Assembly: GCA_905236115.1 (NCBI GenBank)
Contig: CAJOOL010000150.1
Location: 1 to 9,574, forward strand
From: an uncultured Endomicrobiia bacterium
GTDB lineage: Bacteria; Elusimicrobiota; Endomicrobiia; Endomicrobiales; Endomicrobiaceae
Length of the DNA: 9,574 nt
Reading direction: 5' to 3'
This document shows, in pieces, positions 1-7,007 of this stretch. The notes under the pieces are model-generated. The model did not search any database, was not told the origin of the DNA, and saw only the letters and a program-made list of their open reading frames with translations. The position numbers and the translations under genes are program-made. Numbering within the stretch: the stretch's first letter is position 1; every line of letters starts with the position of its first letter.

Positions 1-464
1 AAGGATTCACGTTAGTGGAGTTGGTTATTACAATTGCTATTGTTATCATTCTGTCAGTAATTTCAGTGCCGATTTATCGCGGTTATGTGGATAAGGCGAA
101 ACTTGCAGAAGGATATGCATTACTGGGAGCAATATTGTCTGCACAAAAAGCTTATTTGTCCGAATATGGCAACTTTTTGAGACATCAAGAAACTGCTAGA
201 TATAGTACTTCTAATGAACCTATTTTCGGAATAGATGCAAGTGGCAATAAATACTTTACTCTTTTTACTATAAATCATGCCAATTCCAGTGAACTGAGAG
301 ATATGAGAAGTTATTTTATTTCTTATACTCCAGTTCCTGATGATTTAAAAAGAACTAATAGACAGTATCTTGCTCTACAATATAATTCTTCCTTAGGTCC
401 CAGAATTATTGATTGGGATGGAAATGGAGCAAGTAATCAATTAAAGGAATGGGAACTTTCTTAA
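1..464 (+). CDS. Type IV pilin-like protein, 5' end outside window
   Basis: Prepilin-type protein: the mature subunit would be cleaved and N-methylated by prepilin peptidase, then assembled into a type IV pilus or a pseudopilus. The reading frame is open from base 3, giving G then FTLVELVITIAIV, the classic processing site with Glu at mature position 5. The true start and the basic leader lie upstream of the window; the GTG at 15 encodes Val4 and is not the start. The mature protein is about 152 residues: a hydrophobic N-terminal helix (about 1-30), then QKAY.SEYG.F near 45-55, a motif FGIDASGNKYF in the head, and a C-terminal DWDGNG. There is no cysteine, so no C-terminal disulfide loop of the classical PilA/PilE kind. 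Residues -1 to 32 are identical to the pilin at 9136-9574. A GspG-like pseudopilin is the main alternative. Family confidence is high; the exact role is unknown. Confidence 0.9.
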   Translation, partial: GFTLVELVITIAIVIILSVISVPIYRGYVDKAKLAEGYALLGAILSAQKAYLSEYGNFLRHQETARYSTSNEPIFGIDASGNKYFTLFTINHANSSELRDMRSYFISYTPVPDDLKRTNRQYLALQYNSSLGPRIIDWDGNGASNQLKEWELS

Positions 465-505
465 GGATTAATTCATTTTTACTTAAAAACTTACTACAAA
501 ACAAC

Positions 506-530
506 AGGATTGTTTCATAGCGGCAATCCT
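506..530. repeat. Short inverted repeat after the pilin gene
   Basis: AGGATTG (506-512) pairs with CAATCCT (524-530) across an 11-base loop. No T-run follows on either strand, so it does not stand as a terminator by itself. It may add to the hairpin that follows at 537-575. Confidence 0.35.
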
Positions 531-531
531 C

Positions 532-584
532 AAAAAGAAAGCAGAGTTAAGAACAAAAATCTTTTCTCTGCTTTCAACATTTTT
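532..584. terminator. Probable bidirectional intrinsic terminator
   Basis: GAAAGCAGAG (537-546) pairs perfectly with CTCTGCTTTC (566-575), and AAGA/TCTT pairs inside after a small internal loop. On the - strand the stem is followed at once by five T (complement of 532-536), a good intrinsic terminator for the operon ending in the HEPN remnant. On the + strand the stem is followed by AACA and then five T (580-584), a weaker but plausible terminator for the pilin gene. It lies between two convergent genes, where a shared terminator is expected. Confidence 0.7.
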
Positions 585-604
585 ACTATCCGTTCAAAAT
601 CAAA

Positions 605-1007
605 TTATTTATATTTTTCTTTCAAAAATTTTTCTACTTCTTCTATAAATTTTTCAGCGTTAGCAAGCTGATCTCTGACATCTTGCTTAGGTAAAATATA
701 AAAATCTTTATAATCACTATCAAGTCTGATATCAAAAAGATTATTTATTGTATCCGACATATATCCTTAGGAAAAATTCCCGTTTTTATATAAAGTCTTC
801 TAAAATCAGAAATTACTCCGCTGTGTTTTTTTTATCAAGTTCATCAAAAGCAAGAACTGCCCTCATTGCATAAAAAACCGCATAATAGGAACGGTTAGCG
901 GAATTTCTGTAACGTTCTCTCTTTAGAGCATCCTGCGAATCTTCCAAAGCTTCTTTTGCATATTCTAACCGAACTTTTGAAAGAGATATTCTGTTTCTAA
1001 GCTCCAT
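605..1007 (-). pseudogene. HEPN-domain protein (MNT partner), two frameshifts
   Basis: Remnant of a small HEPN-domain protein (UPF0332-like) that pairs with an MNT nucleotidyltransferase; such HEPN proteins act as RNase toxins. The first frame has ANRSYYAVFYAMRAVLAFDEL and then runs to a stop at 813-815. Shifting frame at an A8 tract (826-833) restores HSGVISDFRRLYIKTGIFPK, and shifting again at an ATATAT tract (759-764) restores SDTINNLFDIRLDSDYKDFY and a charged C-terminal helix ending at the stop 605-607. One added A and one removed AT would give about 133 residues, normal for the family. Start chosen at 1007, because GAGGGA (1015-1020) sits seven bases upstream; two in-frame ATGs further up (to 1031) lack this. 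It overlaps the MNT gene by 11 bases. I see no clear RX4HXY motif of the HepT class. Assembly indels are an alternative to real decay. Confidence 0.85.
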
Positions 1008-1350
1008 AATTAATTCCCTCATTGAGCACATTTTTATAAAAAGGAATAAATTCCGTATATTTATAAAAAGTTTTTATCGGATCCATTGTTATTGATACCA
1101 TAATATCATACTTTAAACTTAATTCACTTGAAATATGACGAACAGTTTTTTTGTATTTCATTATTTGTTTATCGGTTAAATTTAAAGTCAGCAGAATATC
1201 AATATCGGATTCTTCGTCATAATCTCCGCGGGCATAAGAACCGTAAAGATATATATCCTGAAGTTTGTCGCCAAACAACAAACCGCATATTTCCTTAATA
1301 TCTTTTATTATCTTAACTGCTTTTTTATTGACCGTTTTTTGATTTATCAT
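997..1350 (-). CDS. MNT-family nucleotidyltransferase (MntA-like antitoxin)
   Basis: Minimal nucleotidyltransferase of 117 residues. It shows the polymerase-beta-type signature GSYARG (37-42) followed by SDID (48-51), with Asp49 and Asp51 as metal ligands and a likely third acidic residue at Asp82 in KYDIMVSI. In known MNT/HEPN pairs this protein neutralises the HEPN RNase, in the HepT/MntA case by AMPylating it; applying that here is inference. The start is supported by a GAGGTG ribosome site (1357-1362). The stop overlaps the start of the HEPN gene, the usual coupled arrangement. The frame is intact with all key residues, although its partner is broken. It sits 22 bases after yqeK with its own extended -10 promoter, so it looks like a small accessory module added to the end of the nadD-yqeK operon. 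Confidence 0.88.
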   Translation of the reverse strand: MINQKTVNKKAVKIIKDIKEICGLLFGDKLQDIYLYGSYARGDYDEESDIDILLTLNLTDKQIMKYKKTVRHISSELSLKYDIMVSITMDPIKTFYKYTEFIPFYKNVLNEGINYGA

Positions 1351-1372
1351 TTAAAACACCTCAGCTTTATAC

Positions 1373-1951
1373 TTATATTATAACACATTTTATGCAGCTG
1401 TTCCAGATGCTGACCATATCTGGGTGAAGAAGACCGAAATTAGATATGACATATTTCATTTTATTTTGTAAAACCAGTTTAAAAGTTTCGTGCAGATTTT
1501 CATACATAAGTTTTTTGGAAACGAAACTTTTTTTATATTTTCTGTCTGCGGAAAGACTGTCGGCAACAAAAAGAACTTTTTCATAATCCGACATATTAAT
1601 TCTTCCGACGGTATGATTTTTTATTGAGTTTAAAATTTCTCTGTCTTTTATGCCGAACTTTTTTTCCGCAATATCCGCACCTATGTAAGAATGCAGAACC
1701 TGCGGAAGATATTTTATGATAAAATCAAAATATTTTATCTTTAAATTATTTTTTAAAATATACTTTTTCATTTCTTCCAAAGGCATATTTTTTGCACAGT
1801 CGTGAAGAAGTGCCGAAACCGAAGCTTTAAAAACATCAAGATTATAATTTTCGGCAAGTTTAACCGCCAGCTCTCTGACTGCAAGCGTATGGATATATCT
1901 TTGCTCGGATAAATGACTGTTTAAGTAATCAAAAATTTTTTTCTCTAACAT
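1373..1951 (-). CDS. yqeK: HD-domain hydrolase, YqeK-type Ap4A hydrolase
   Basis: HD-superfamily metal-dependent phosphohydrolase of 192 residues. YqeK enzymes cleave diadenosine tetraphosphate symmetrically to two ADP. Visible motifs: RYIHTL with His21, LLHDCAK with His50-Asp51, HSYIGAD with His87, NHTVGR with His113, and LFVADSLSADR with Asp131. These are the usual ligand positions of the family, and the length is normal. In the last motif the family usually has a form like ADxIEPxR; here it is ADSLSADR, so Glu is replaced by Ser and Pro by Ala. It follows nadD by 38 bases, a very common pairing, and some bacteria carry fused NadD-YqeK proteins. The rsfS gene that often follows is absent. 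There is no clear ribosome site before the ATG at 1951, and the next internal Met is at residue 61, after the HD motif, so the start is retained. Confidence 0.87.
   Translation of the reverse strand: MLEKKIFDYLNSHLSEQRYIHTLAVRELAVKLAENYNLDVFKASVSALLHDCAKNMPLEEMKKYILKNNLKIKYFDFIIKYLPQVLHSYIGADIAEKKFGIKDREILNSIKNHTVGRINMSDYEKVLFVADSLSADRKYKKSFVSKKLMYENLHETFKLVLQNKMKYVISNFGLLHPDMVSIWNSCIKCVII
1377..1385 (-). promoter_or_regulatory. Extended -10 promoter for the MNT/HEPN pair
   Basis: The - strand reads TGTTATAAT (1385 to 1377), a perfect extended -10. The predicted transcript start is near 1370, about 20 bases before the MNT ATG, leaving room for the ribosome site at 1357-1362. The element overlaps the last codons and stop of yqeK. 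I see no good -35, which extended -10 promoters can lack. Confidence 0.5.
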
Positions 1952-1989
1952 AAAAAGGCAATTTACAATTTATAATTAACATCAACTTT

Positions 1990-2571
1990 TCAACTCCCCA
2001 AATACAATTTCTTTTCCTTTATATACTCGGCTGTTTCAGGCAGAACAAGAGCCGTTATATCCTGTCCGTTTTTTATCTTTTCTCTTATTTCTGTAGAAGA
2101 AATATCCGCCATAACACTTTCTGAAAAAATACAATACTTATAATATATACTGTTTTTGTTAATTTCAATATTCGGCCTTTTTATTACATAAAAACCGTAA
2201 TTTTTACAGATATATTCCGCATTTTTCCAAAGTGCAAGATTATTAAAAGAATCCGAACCGATTATCATTTTTATATCGGTATCTTTATACTTATCTTTAA
2301 AATAATCCAGCATTTGATAAGAAAAAACTTCTCTTTTCAAGTCCAGCTCATAAGTGTCAATAAAAAATTTTTCAAAATTTTTTATCGCCAAAGAAAGCAT
2401 ATTGTATCTGTCCTGCGGCGGCGAAGAAAGAAACATCTTATGCGGAGGCCTGTAAGCCGGAACAAAAATTACCTTATCCAAAGCGAACTCTTTTAAAGCG
2501 GTTTGAGCCATGGAAATATGTGCTTTATGAACAGGGTCAAAAGAACCTCCCAAAATACCTGTCCGGTTCAC
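1990..2571 (-). CDS. nadD: Nicotinate-nucleotide adenylyltransferase
   Basis: NadD transfers AMP from ATP to nicotinate mononucleotide, giving deamido-NAD, an essential cytosolic step of NAD synthesis. The 193-residue protein carries the nucleotidyltransferase motif GGSFDPVHKAH (8-18), then PPHK (42-45), GSDSFNNLALWKN (105-117) and the C-terminal ISSTEIREKIKNG (157-169), all in the expected order and spacing. It begins with GTG at 2571, and its GTG overlaps the TGA of the upstream 685-residue gene in a four-base GTGA junction, implying translational coupling. A GAGGA site in the end of that upstream gene sits seven bases before the GTG. The neighbouring yqeK supports the call. In many bacteria proA lies directly before nadD; here the large unknown gene separates them. 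Confidence 0.95.
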   Translation of the reverse strand: MNRTGILGGSFDPVHKAHISMAQTALKEFALDKVIFVPAYRPPHKMFLSSPPQDRYNMLSLAIKNFEKFFIDTYELDLKREVFSYQMLDYFKDKYKDTDIKMIIGSDSFNNLALWKNAEYICKNYGFYVIKRPNIEINKNSIYYKYCIFSESVMADISSTEIREKIKNGQDITALVLPETAEYIKEKKLYLGS

Positions 2572-4625
2572 GGCTTTTTCCTCATTTTTTCTATTTCCTT
2601 TTTCACCTGTTCATATTTTTTATTAAAATATTTCTGCATAATATAATCGTTGTCTTCGTAAAATTCAACGTAAGGAAAATTTTCCTTTTCGCTTTTCTTT
2701 CTCTTTTCAACGGTTTTATCTTTTTCTTTTTTCGGTATAAACTTTGTTATATAGTCAAGATTTTCAAAAAGCTCTTTGAGCTTTTTTTCTTCGGTTTGAA
2801 TTTTTTTATTTAAAAACAATAATCTTTGTATCTTTTCGGAAAATTTTTTATAATCTTTCAACAGGTTCAACGTTTTAATATTTTTCAGTTCGTTATTGAT
2901 AAAAAGATTTTCTTTTTCAAAAATATTTTTGTTTTCCGTATTTATATTTTCATTGACATATTTTAAATTATTTAAAATATCTTTATACTTTTCCACGGTA
3001 TCGTCGGCAAGATAAAAAAAAGCAGCCTGCATGGCTGAAGCGTTAAAAATTCTTTCATTATAACGAAGTATCTGCTTGGAATAATTAAACAAATCCGTAA
3101 TTAAAGAACTTTTTATATTTTTCATTAGTTCCTGTTTTTTATTAAGCAGCGGTATCTGTTCGTTACAACACTTTCTTATATAATCCCCGTTCTTTTTTAT
3201 GTTTACATAAACATTAATATTTTTTTCCGACATATCTTTTTTTATATCAGAAAGAAACATTCGGTTAAGTATGGAATTTTCCTGAATCATATTTTTCAGT
3301 TCGGTTATATCATTATTACAGTCGGAAAATTCCTGTCTTAAAGCTTTCTGTTTTTCCTGAATACGCAATAAAGATTTTTGCAGATTTTTATTTTTCTGAG
3401 CGTTTGAATTATTTTTTAAAAAAGTGTTTATTTCTCTTTCTTTGGCATCGACATCATTTAAAAGAACTTTTATATTTTCTTTTTCTTCATTAATTCTGCG
3501 GATACGTTCATTAATAAGATTTAATATTTTATAATCGTTTTTTGCACCGGTATTTAAATAATCTTTTGCCCTGTCAGCAAAAGACTCTAAAATATTCCTT
3601 TTTTTAAGTTTTACGGTATTGACAATATCTTTTATATTGTTTGTTTTAAACGGAATTTGTAAGTTACAGCTGTCTGTCTCAAAATTTTCGTTAAAATATT
3701 TTTCCGCGGGAGTTTTGCTATTTACGCTGTTTTCAAACTTATCTGTTTTTCTTAATATTTCGTTATCAATCTTATGCCAAAAATCTAATTCTTTATCAAA
3801 ATATTCCTTTTCTTTTATTAAATTCTTAAGCAGCATTTTTTTCTTTTTCTGCAGTGTATAAATATTTTCACCCTCGGCATCTTCAACGGTCTCATATACA
3901 CAGGTGCTTAAAATTTTTTCCAAAGATTTTTTGTCATATTCAATAACATTATTTTCTTTTATCAAAGAATTTATTTCTTTTTGTAATTTTTCCGCATTTT
4001 GCAAATCCAGTGAAATTATTTCTTTATTAAGATTTATGCTTTCATAAATATGATTTTTTAAATAATTCGTTACACTCCGTATCTTAATATTTAAATTTTT
4101 TTCTTTTCCGCATAAGAAAGAATTCAGCTCCTGCCAAATTTTTTCACTTTTATATTTAATTAAATTTTCAATTGAATTGGTTTTATCGTCAAAATCAACC
4201 AACACTTTTATATTATACTTTGCATTAACATAATAAGGAGCGGTCTTTAAAGCCTTTTTATAAAATTTAAAAGATTTATCATAATCCTGTTTTAAATAAT
4301 ATAAATTTGCAATATTATAAAAAATTTCCGCCTTTGAAATATTATCAAAAGACGGTATTTTTAAAAGAAAATTTTTGAAACGTTTTATTTCTTCATCATA
4401 ATTTTTTGAAAAACAAATATTTCTTTTTGACATTTTCAACAAAGGATTCTGCTTTTTATAATAAGCAAAATCCTTTATGACAGCGATAATATTTTCACGG
4501 CTTTTATTATCGGTAAAAAGCCTTGTGCCGATAACCGTTTTATGTTTAAAATTTATTATATAAAAACAAAAAAACGCCGCCGCAGTCAATAAAACAATAA
4601 AAAAAAGTATCAGTCTGTTTTTCAT
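2568..4625 (-). CDS. Membrane-anchored TPR/coiled-coil protein, unknown function
   Basis: I do not recognise this 685-residue protein. It starts with a short basic end and one hydrophobic segment (about 4-25), best read as an uncleaved signal anchor; Cys20 is not in a convincing lipobox. Residues 98-140 form one clear TPR-like unit (YNIANLYYLKQDYDKSFKFY and following), resembling TPRs in BatC-like proteins. The rest, to about 640, is rich in Lys, Glu, Asn, Leu and Ile with long helical, coiled-coil-like stretches, and the C-terminus is highly charged (ending KKYEQVKKEIEKMRKKP). The likely topology is a short cytoplasmic end and a large periplasmic part. No catalytic motif is visible. It begins eight bases after proA with only a weak GAG ribosome site, and it overlaps nadD by four bases, so it is co-transcribed with metabolic genes. 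A structural or scaffolding envelope role is a guess. Confidence 0.8.
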   Translation of the reverse strand: MKNRLILFFIVLLTAAAFFCFYIINFKHKTVIGTRLFTDNKSRENIIAVIKDFAYYKKQNPLLKMSKRNICFSKNYDEEIKRFKNFLLKIPSFDNISKAEIFYNIANLYYLKQDYDKSFKFYKKALKTAPYYVNAKYNIKVLVDFDDKTNSIENLIKYKSEKIWQELNSFLCGKEKNLNIKIRSVTNYLKNHIYESINLNKEIISLDLQNAEKLQKEINSLIKENNVIEYDKKSLEKILSTCVYETVEDAEGENIYTLQKKKKMLLKNLIKEKEYFDKELDFWHKIDNEILRKTDKFENSVNSKTPAEKYFNENFETDSCNLQIPFKTNNIKDIVNTVKLKKRNILESFADRAKDYLNTGAKNDYKILNLINERIRRINEEKENIKVLLNDVDAKEREINTFLKNNSNAQKNKNLQKSLLRIQEKQKALRQEFSDCNNDITELKNMIQENSILNRMFLSDIKKDMSEKNINVYVNIKKNGDYIRKCCNEQIPLLNKKQELMKNIKSSLITDLFNYSKQILRYNERIFNASAMQAAFFYLADDTVEKYKDILNNLKYVNENINTENKNIFEKENLFINNELKNIKTLNLLKDYKKFSEKIQRLLFLNKKIQTEEKKLKELFENLDYITKFIPKKEKDKTVEKRKKSEKENFPYVEFYEDNDYIMQKYFNKKYEQVKKEIEKMRKKP

Positions 4626-4633
4626 TTCTCAAA

Positions 4634-5896
4634 TTAATTTCTTATATTTCCTTTTCCTCTTACTACAAACTTTGTGGAAGTAAGTTCTCTTGCCCCCATT
4701 GCTCCTCTTGCGTGCATTTTGGCGGTGGATATTCCGATTTCGGCACCAAGCCCGAAAACTCCGCCGTCGTGCAGTCTGGTAGATGCGTTATGAAAAACCG
4801 CTGCGGCGTCAACTTCTTTTAAAAATTTCTCGGCTCTGGCTTTATCTTCCGTAACTATGGATTCTGAATGCCGTGAACCGTATCTGTTGATGTGATTGAT
4901 TGCCGCTTCTATGGAATTAACGATTTTTATTGAAATAATTTTATCGTGATACTCGGTTTCCCAGTCTTTATCCGCAGCTTCTTTTACTTGCGGAACAATT
5001 GTTTTTGTCAGTTTGCAGCCTCTTACTTCAACACCGTTGTCAAAATACGCTTTGCAAATTTTCGGTAAAAATTCGGCAGCTATATCTCTATGGACAAGTA
5101 ATGTTTCCGTCGCATTGCAGACTGCAGGTCTTTGGCATTTTGCATTAACAGCAATTTTTAACGCCATATCAATATTTGCGGCTTTATCAATGTAAGTGTG
5201 GCACAAACCGCTTCCGTGCGACAAGACGGGAATAGAAGTATGCTCTTTTATAAAGTCAACCATTGCGGAACTTCCGCGCGGAATCAACAAATCTATAAAG
5301 TCATCCATTTTTATCATTTCCGAAACTGCTGCTCTGTCAACTATATCTATGAAAGTTACCGCACCTGCAGGCATACCTGCTGCTTCTCCTGCGGAAGAAA
5401 TGATTTTTGCAAGGAATTTGTTGGAATTTATCGCTTCGGAACCGCCTCTTAAAATTATGGAATTTCCCGCCTTAAGGCAAAGGGCGGCGGCATCAACCGT
5501 AACATTCGGCCTTGACTCATATATCATTGCAATAGTTCCCAAAGGAACTCTTATTTTTTTTATATCCATACCGTCAATTTTTCTTTCTTCCAACACTTCG
5601 CCTACAGGGTCTGTCTGCTTAACAATATTACGCACGCCGTCTATCATATCTTTTATTCTTTTATCGGTTAATGTCAGCCTGTCTATCAGCTCTGCGGATA
5701 CTCCGGAAGTTTTAGCCGTTTCAACATCAATACCGTTATGAAATTTTATATCTTCAATATTTTTTTCCAAAGCATCCGCCATTGAAAGAAGTATTGCATT
5801 TTTCTGTTTAAAGTCCAACAGCCCCATCTGATGTGAAGCTATTTTTGCCATAGAAACTTTCTTTTCAACCGCCTGTTTTATTTCCTGTTCGTTCAT
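4634..5896 (-). CDS. proA: Gamma-glutamyl phosphate reductase
   Basis: ProA reduces gamma-glutamyl phosphate with NADPH to glutamate semialdehyde, the second step of proline synthesis. It belongs to the aldehyde dehydrogenase superfamily. The 420-residue length is typical. Recognisable blocks are RVPLGTIAMIYESRPNVTVD (116-135), LKAGNSIILRGGSEA (141-155), LIPRGSS (204-210), and NAKCQRPAVCNATETLLVH (251-269) with the expected catalytic Cys260. GLGAEIGISTAKMHARGAMG near the C-terminus is also typical. The start at 5896 has a perfect AAGGAG (5905-5910) eight bases upstream. proB, its usual partner, is not in the window. It lies 35 bases after the heptose kinase and eight bases before the 685-residue gene. 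Nothing in the sequence suggests loss of function. Confidence 0.97.
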   Translation of the reverse strand: MNEQEIKQAVEKKVSMAKIASHQMGLLDFKQKNAILLSMADALEKNIEDIKFHNGIDVETAKTSGVSAELIDRLTLTDKRIKDMIDGVRNIVKQTDPVGEVLEERKIDGMDIKKIRVPLGTIAMIYESRPNVTVDAAALCLKAGNSIILRGGSEAINSNKFLAKIISSAGEAAGMPAGAVTFIDIVDRAAVSEMIKMDDFIDLLIPRGSSAMVDFIKEHTSIPVLSHGSGLCHTYIDKAANIDMALKIAVNAKCQRPAVCNATETLLVHRDIAAEFLPKICKAYFDNGVEVRGCKLTKTIVPQVKEAADKDWETEYHDKIISIKIVNSIEAAINHINRYGSRHSESIVTEDKARAEKFLKEVDAAAVFHNASTRLHDGGVFGLGAEIGISTAKMHARGAMGARELTSTKFVVRGKGNIRN

Positions 5897-5931
5897 TATA
5901 TAAACTCCTTAATTGTATTATGTTATTATGT

Positions 5932-6930
5932 TTAGGCCTCAAGGGCATTTTCCTTAAATTCTCTTACGGCTTTTATAATTTCTTCTATGGTAACCGTTGC
6001 CGTTCCCACTTTACCTACCACAACGCCTGCGGCGAAGTTTGCAATTTCGGCAGCTTCCACTAAATTCCATTTTGCAGCCAGTGCCAGCGTCATTGTTGCA
6101 ATAACCGTATCGCCTGCACCGGTAACATCGTAAACTTCTTTTGCTCTTGTCGGAATGTGCGTAACTTTATCTTTTTCTATTACGGTCATACCTTTTTCCC
6201 CTCTTGTAATGAGGACGGATTCCGACTGTAAAAGATTTAATATTTCCTTACCGAGTTTTGCAATATCTTCATCGGTTTTTATTCCGCTGTGCTGGGCATT
6301 CATACCCTCTACGGCTTCTTTTGTGTTTGGCGTCATACATGTGATATGTTTATATTTTTTGAAGTTCTCCACTTTCGGATCAACCGTTACGGGAACTTTT
6401 CTTTTATCGGCAAGAGTTATGATTTTTTCCAATACTTTGTCGGTTACAATGCCTTTTGCATAATCGGAAATTATCACTCCGTCAATATTTTTCATAACCT
6501 CTTCAATATTGGCCAAAATATTTTCTTCTGTCTTTCCGGAAAATACGCCTTTTATTTCTTTATCCACACGAACGACCTGTTGATTGGATGCAATAATTCT
6601 GGTTTTTAAAGTTGTAGGTCTTTGCTTATCTACAACGATATAATCCGTATTGATTTTTTTATTTTCAAGCATTTCTTTCATGTTCAGCCCGTTAAGGTCA
6701 TCTCCGACAACGGTAATAATGTATGCTTTTGCTCCGAGCGATGTTATGTTGCTTGCCACGTTTCCGGCTCCGCCCAAAGTTTCGGTTTCTTTTTTTACTT
6801 CCACAACGGGAACGGGAGCTTCCGGAGAAATTCTTGAAACTTCCCCCCAAATAAACCTGTCAACCATCGTATCGCCGACGACAAGAATTGACTTATTTTT
6901 TAAACTTAATACTTTTTCCAATAAAGACAT
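5932..6930 (-). CDS. rfaE1: D-glycero-beta-D-manno-heptose-7-phosphate kinase
   Basis: PfkB/ribokinase-family kinase of 332 residues, corresponding to the N-terminal kinase domain of HldE (also named HldA or RfaE domain I). It phosphorylates heptose 7-phosphate at C1 on the route to ADP-heptose for the LPS inner core. Motifs: VVGDTMVDRFIWG (17-29), SRISPEAPVPVV (32-43), TLGGAGNVA (51-59), VDPK (183-186), TPNTKEA (200-206) and the catalytic TGAGDT (270-275) with the base Asp274. The protein ends soon after the kinase fold, so the cytidylyltransferase-like second domain of E. coli HldE is absent; a separate hldC-type gene must be elsewhere, as in split systems. AAGGAG (6937-6942) lies six bases before the ATG. 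It follows hldD by 77 bases, so two steps of one pathway are adjacent. Confidence 0.92.
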   Translation of the reverse strand: MSLLEKVLSLKNKSILVVGDTMVDRFIWGEVSRISPEAPVPVVEVKKETETLGGAGNVASNITSLGAKAYIITVVGDDLNGLNMKEMLENKKINTDYIVVDKQRPTTLKTRIIASNQQVVRVDKEIKGVFSGKTEENILANIEEVMKNIDGVIISDYAKGIVTDKVLEKIITLADKRKVPVTVDPKVENFKKYKHITCMTPNTKEAVEGMNAQHSGIKTDEDIAKLGKEILNLLQSESVLITRGEKGMTVIEKDKVTHIPTRAKEVYDVTGAGDTVIATMTLALAAKWNLVEAAEIANFAAGVVVGKVGTATVTIEEIIKAVREFKENALEA

Positions 6931-7007
6931 TGTTTACTCCTTATAGAAAGCTGAGAGCTTATTGTATTTTTTCTTCGTATCTGTTCATTTAAGATTTTTT
7001 TAATTGA

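Noticed and set aside
826..833. The A8 tract in HEPN as a programmed slippage or phase-variation switch.
   Set aside because: Correcting the A8 tract alone does not restore the gene; a second, independent shift at 759-764 is also needed, so decay or sequencing error is simpler.
5196..5741. Long open frame on the + strand opposite proA (181 codons).
   Set aside because: It lies wholly antisense to a clear proA with an intact catalytic motif, has no ribosome site and shows no recognisable protein; it is a shadow of proA.
6948..6960. Small hairpin AAGCT-GAG-AGCTT just before the heptose kinase ribosome site.
   Set aside because: The stem is only five pairs with a three-base loop and no T-run; such matches are common by chance and no regulatory role can be supported.
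6931..7007. A separate promoter (TACAAT, 6961-6966 on the - strand) for the heptose kinase.
   Set aside because: No TG extension and no -35 at a proper distance; not distinguishable from AT-rich background.
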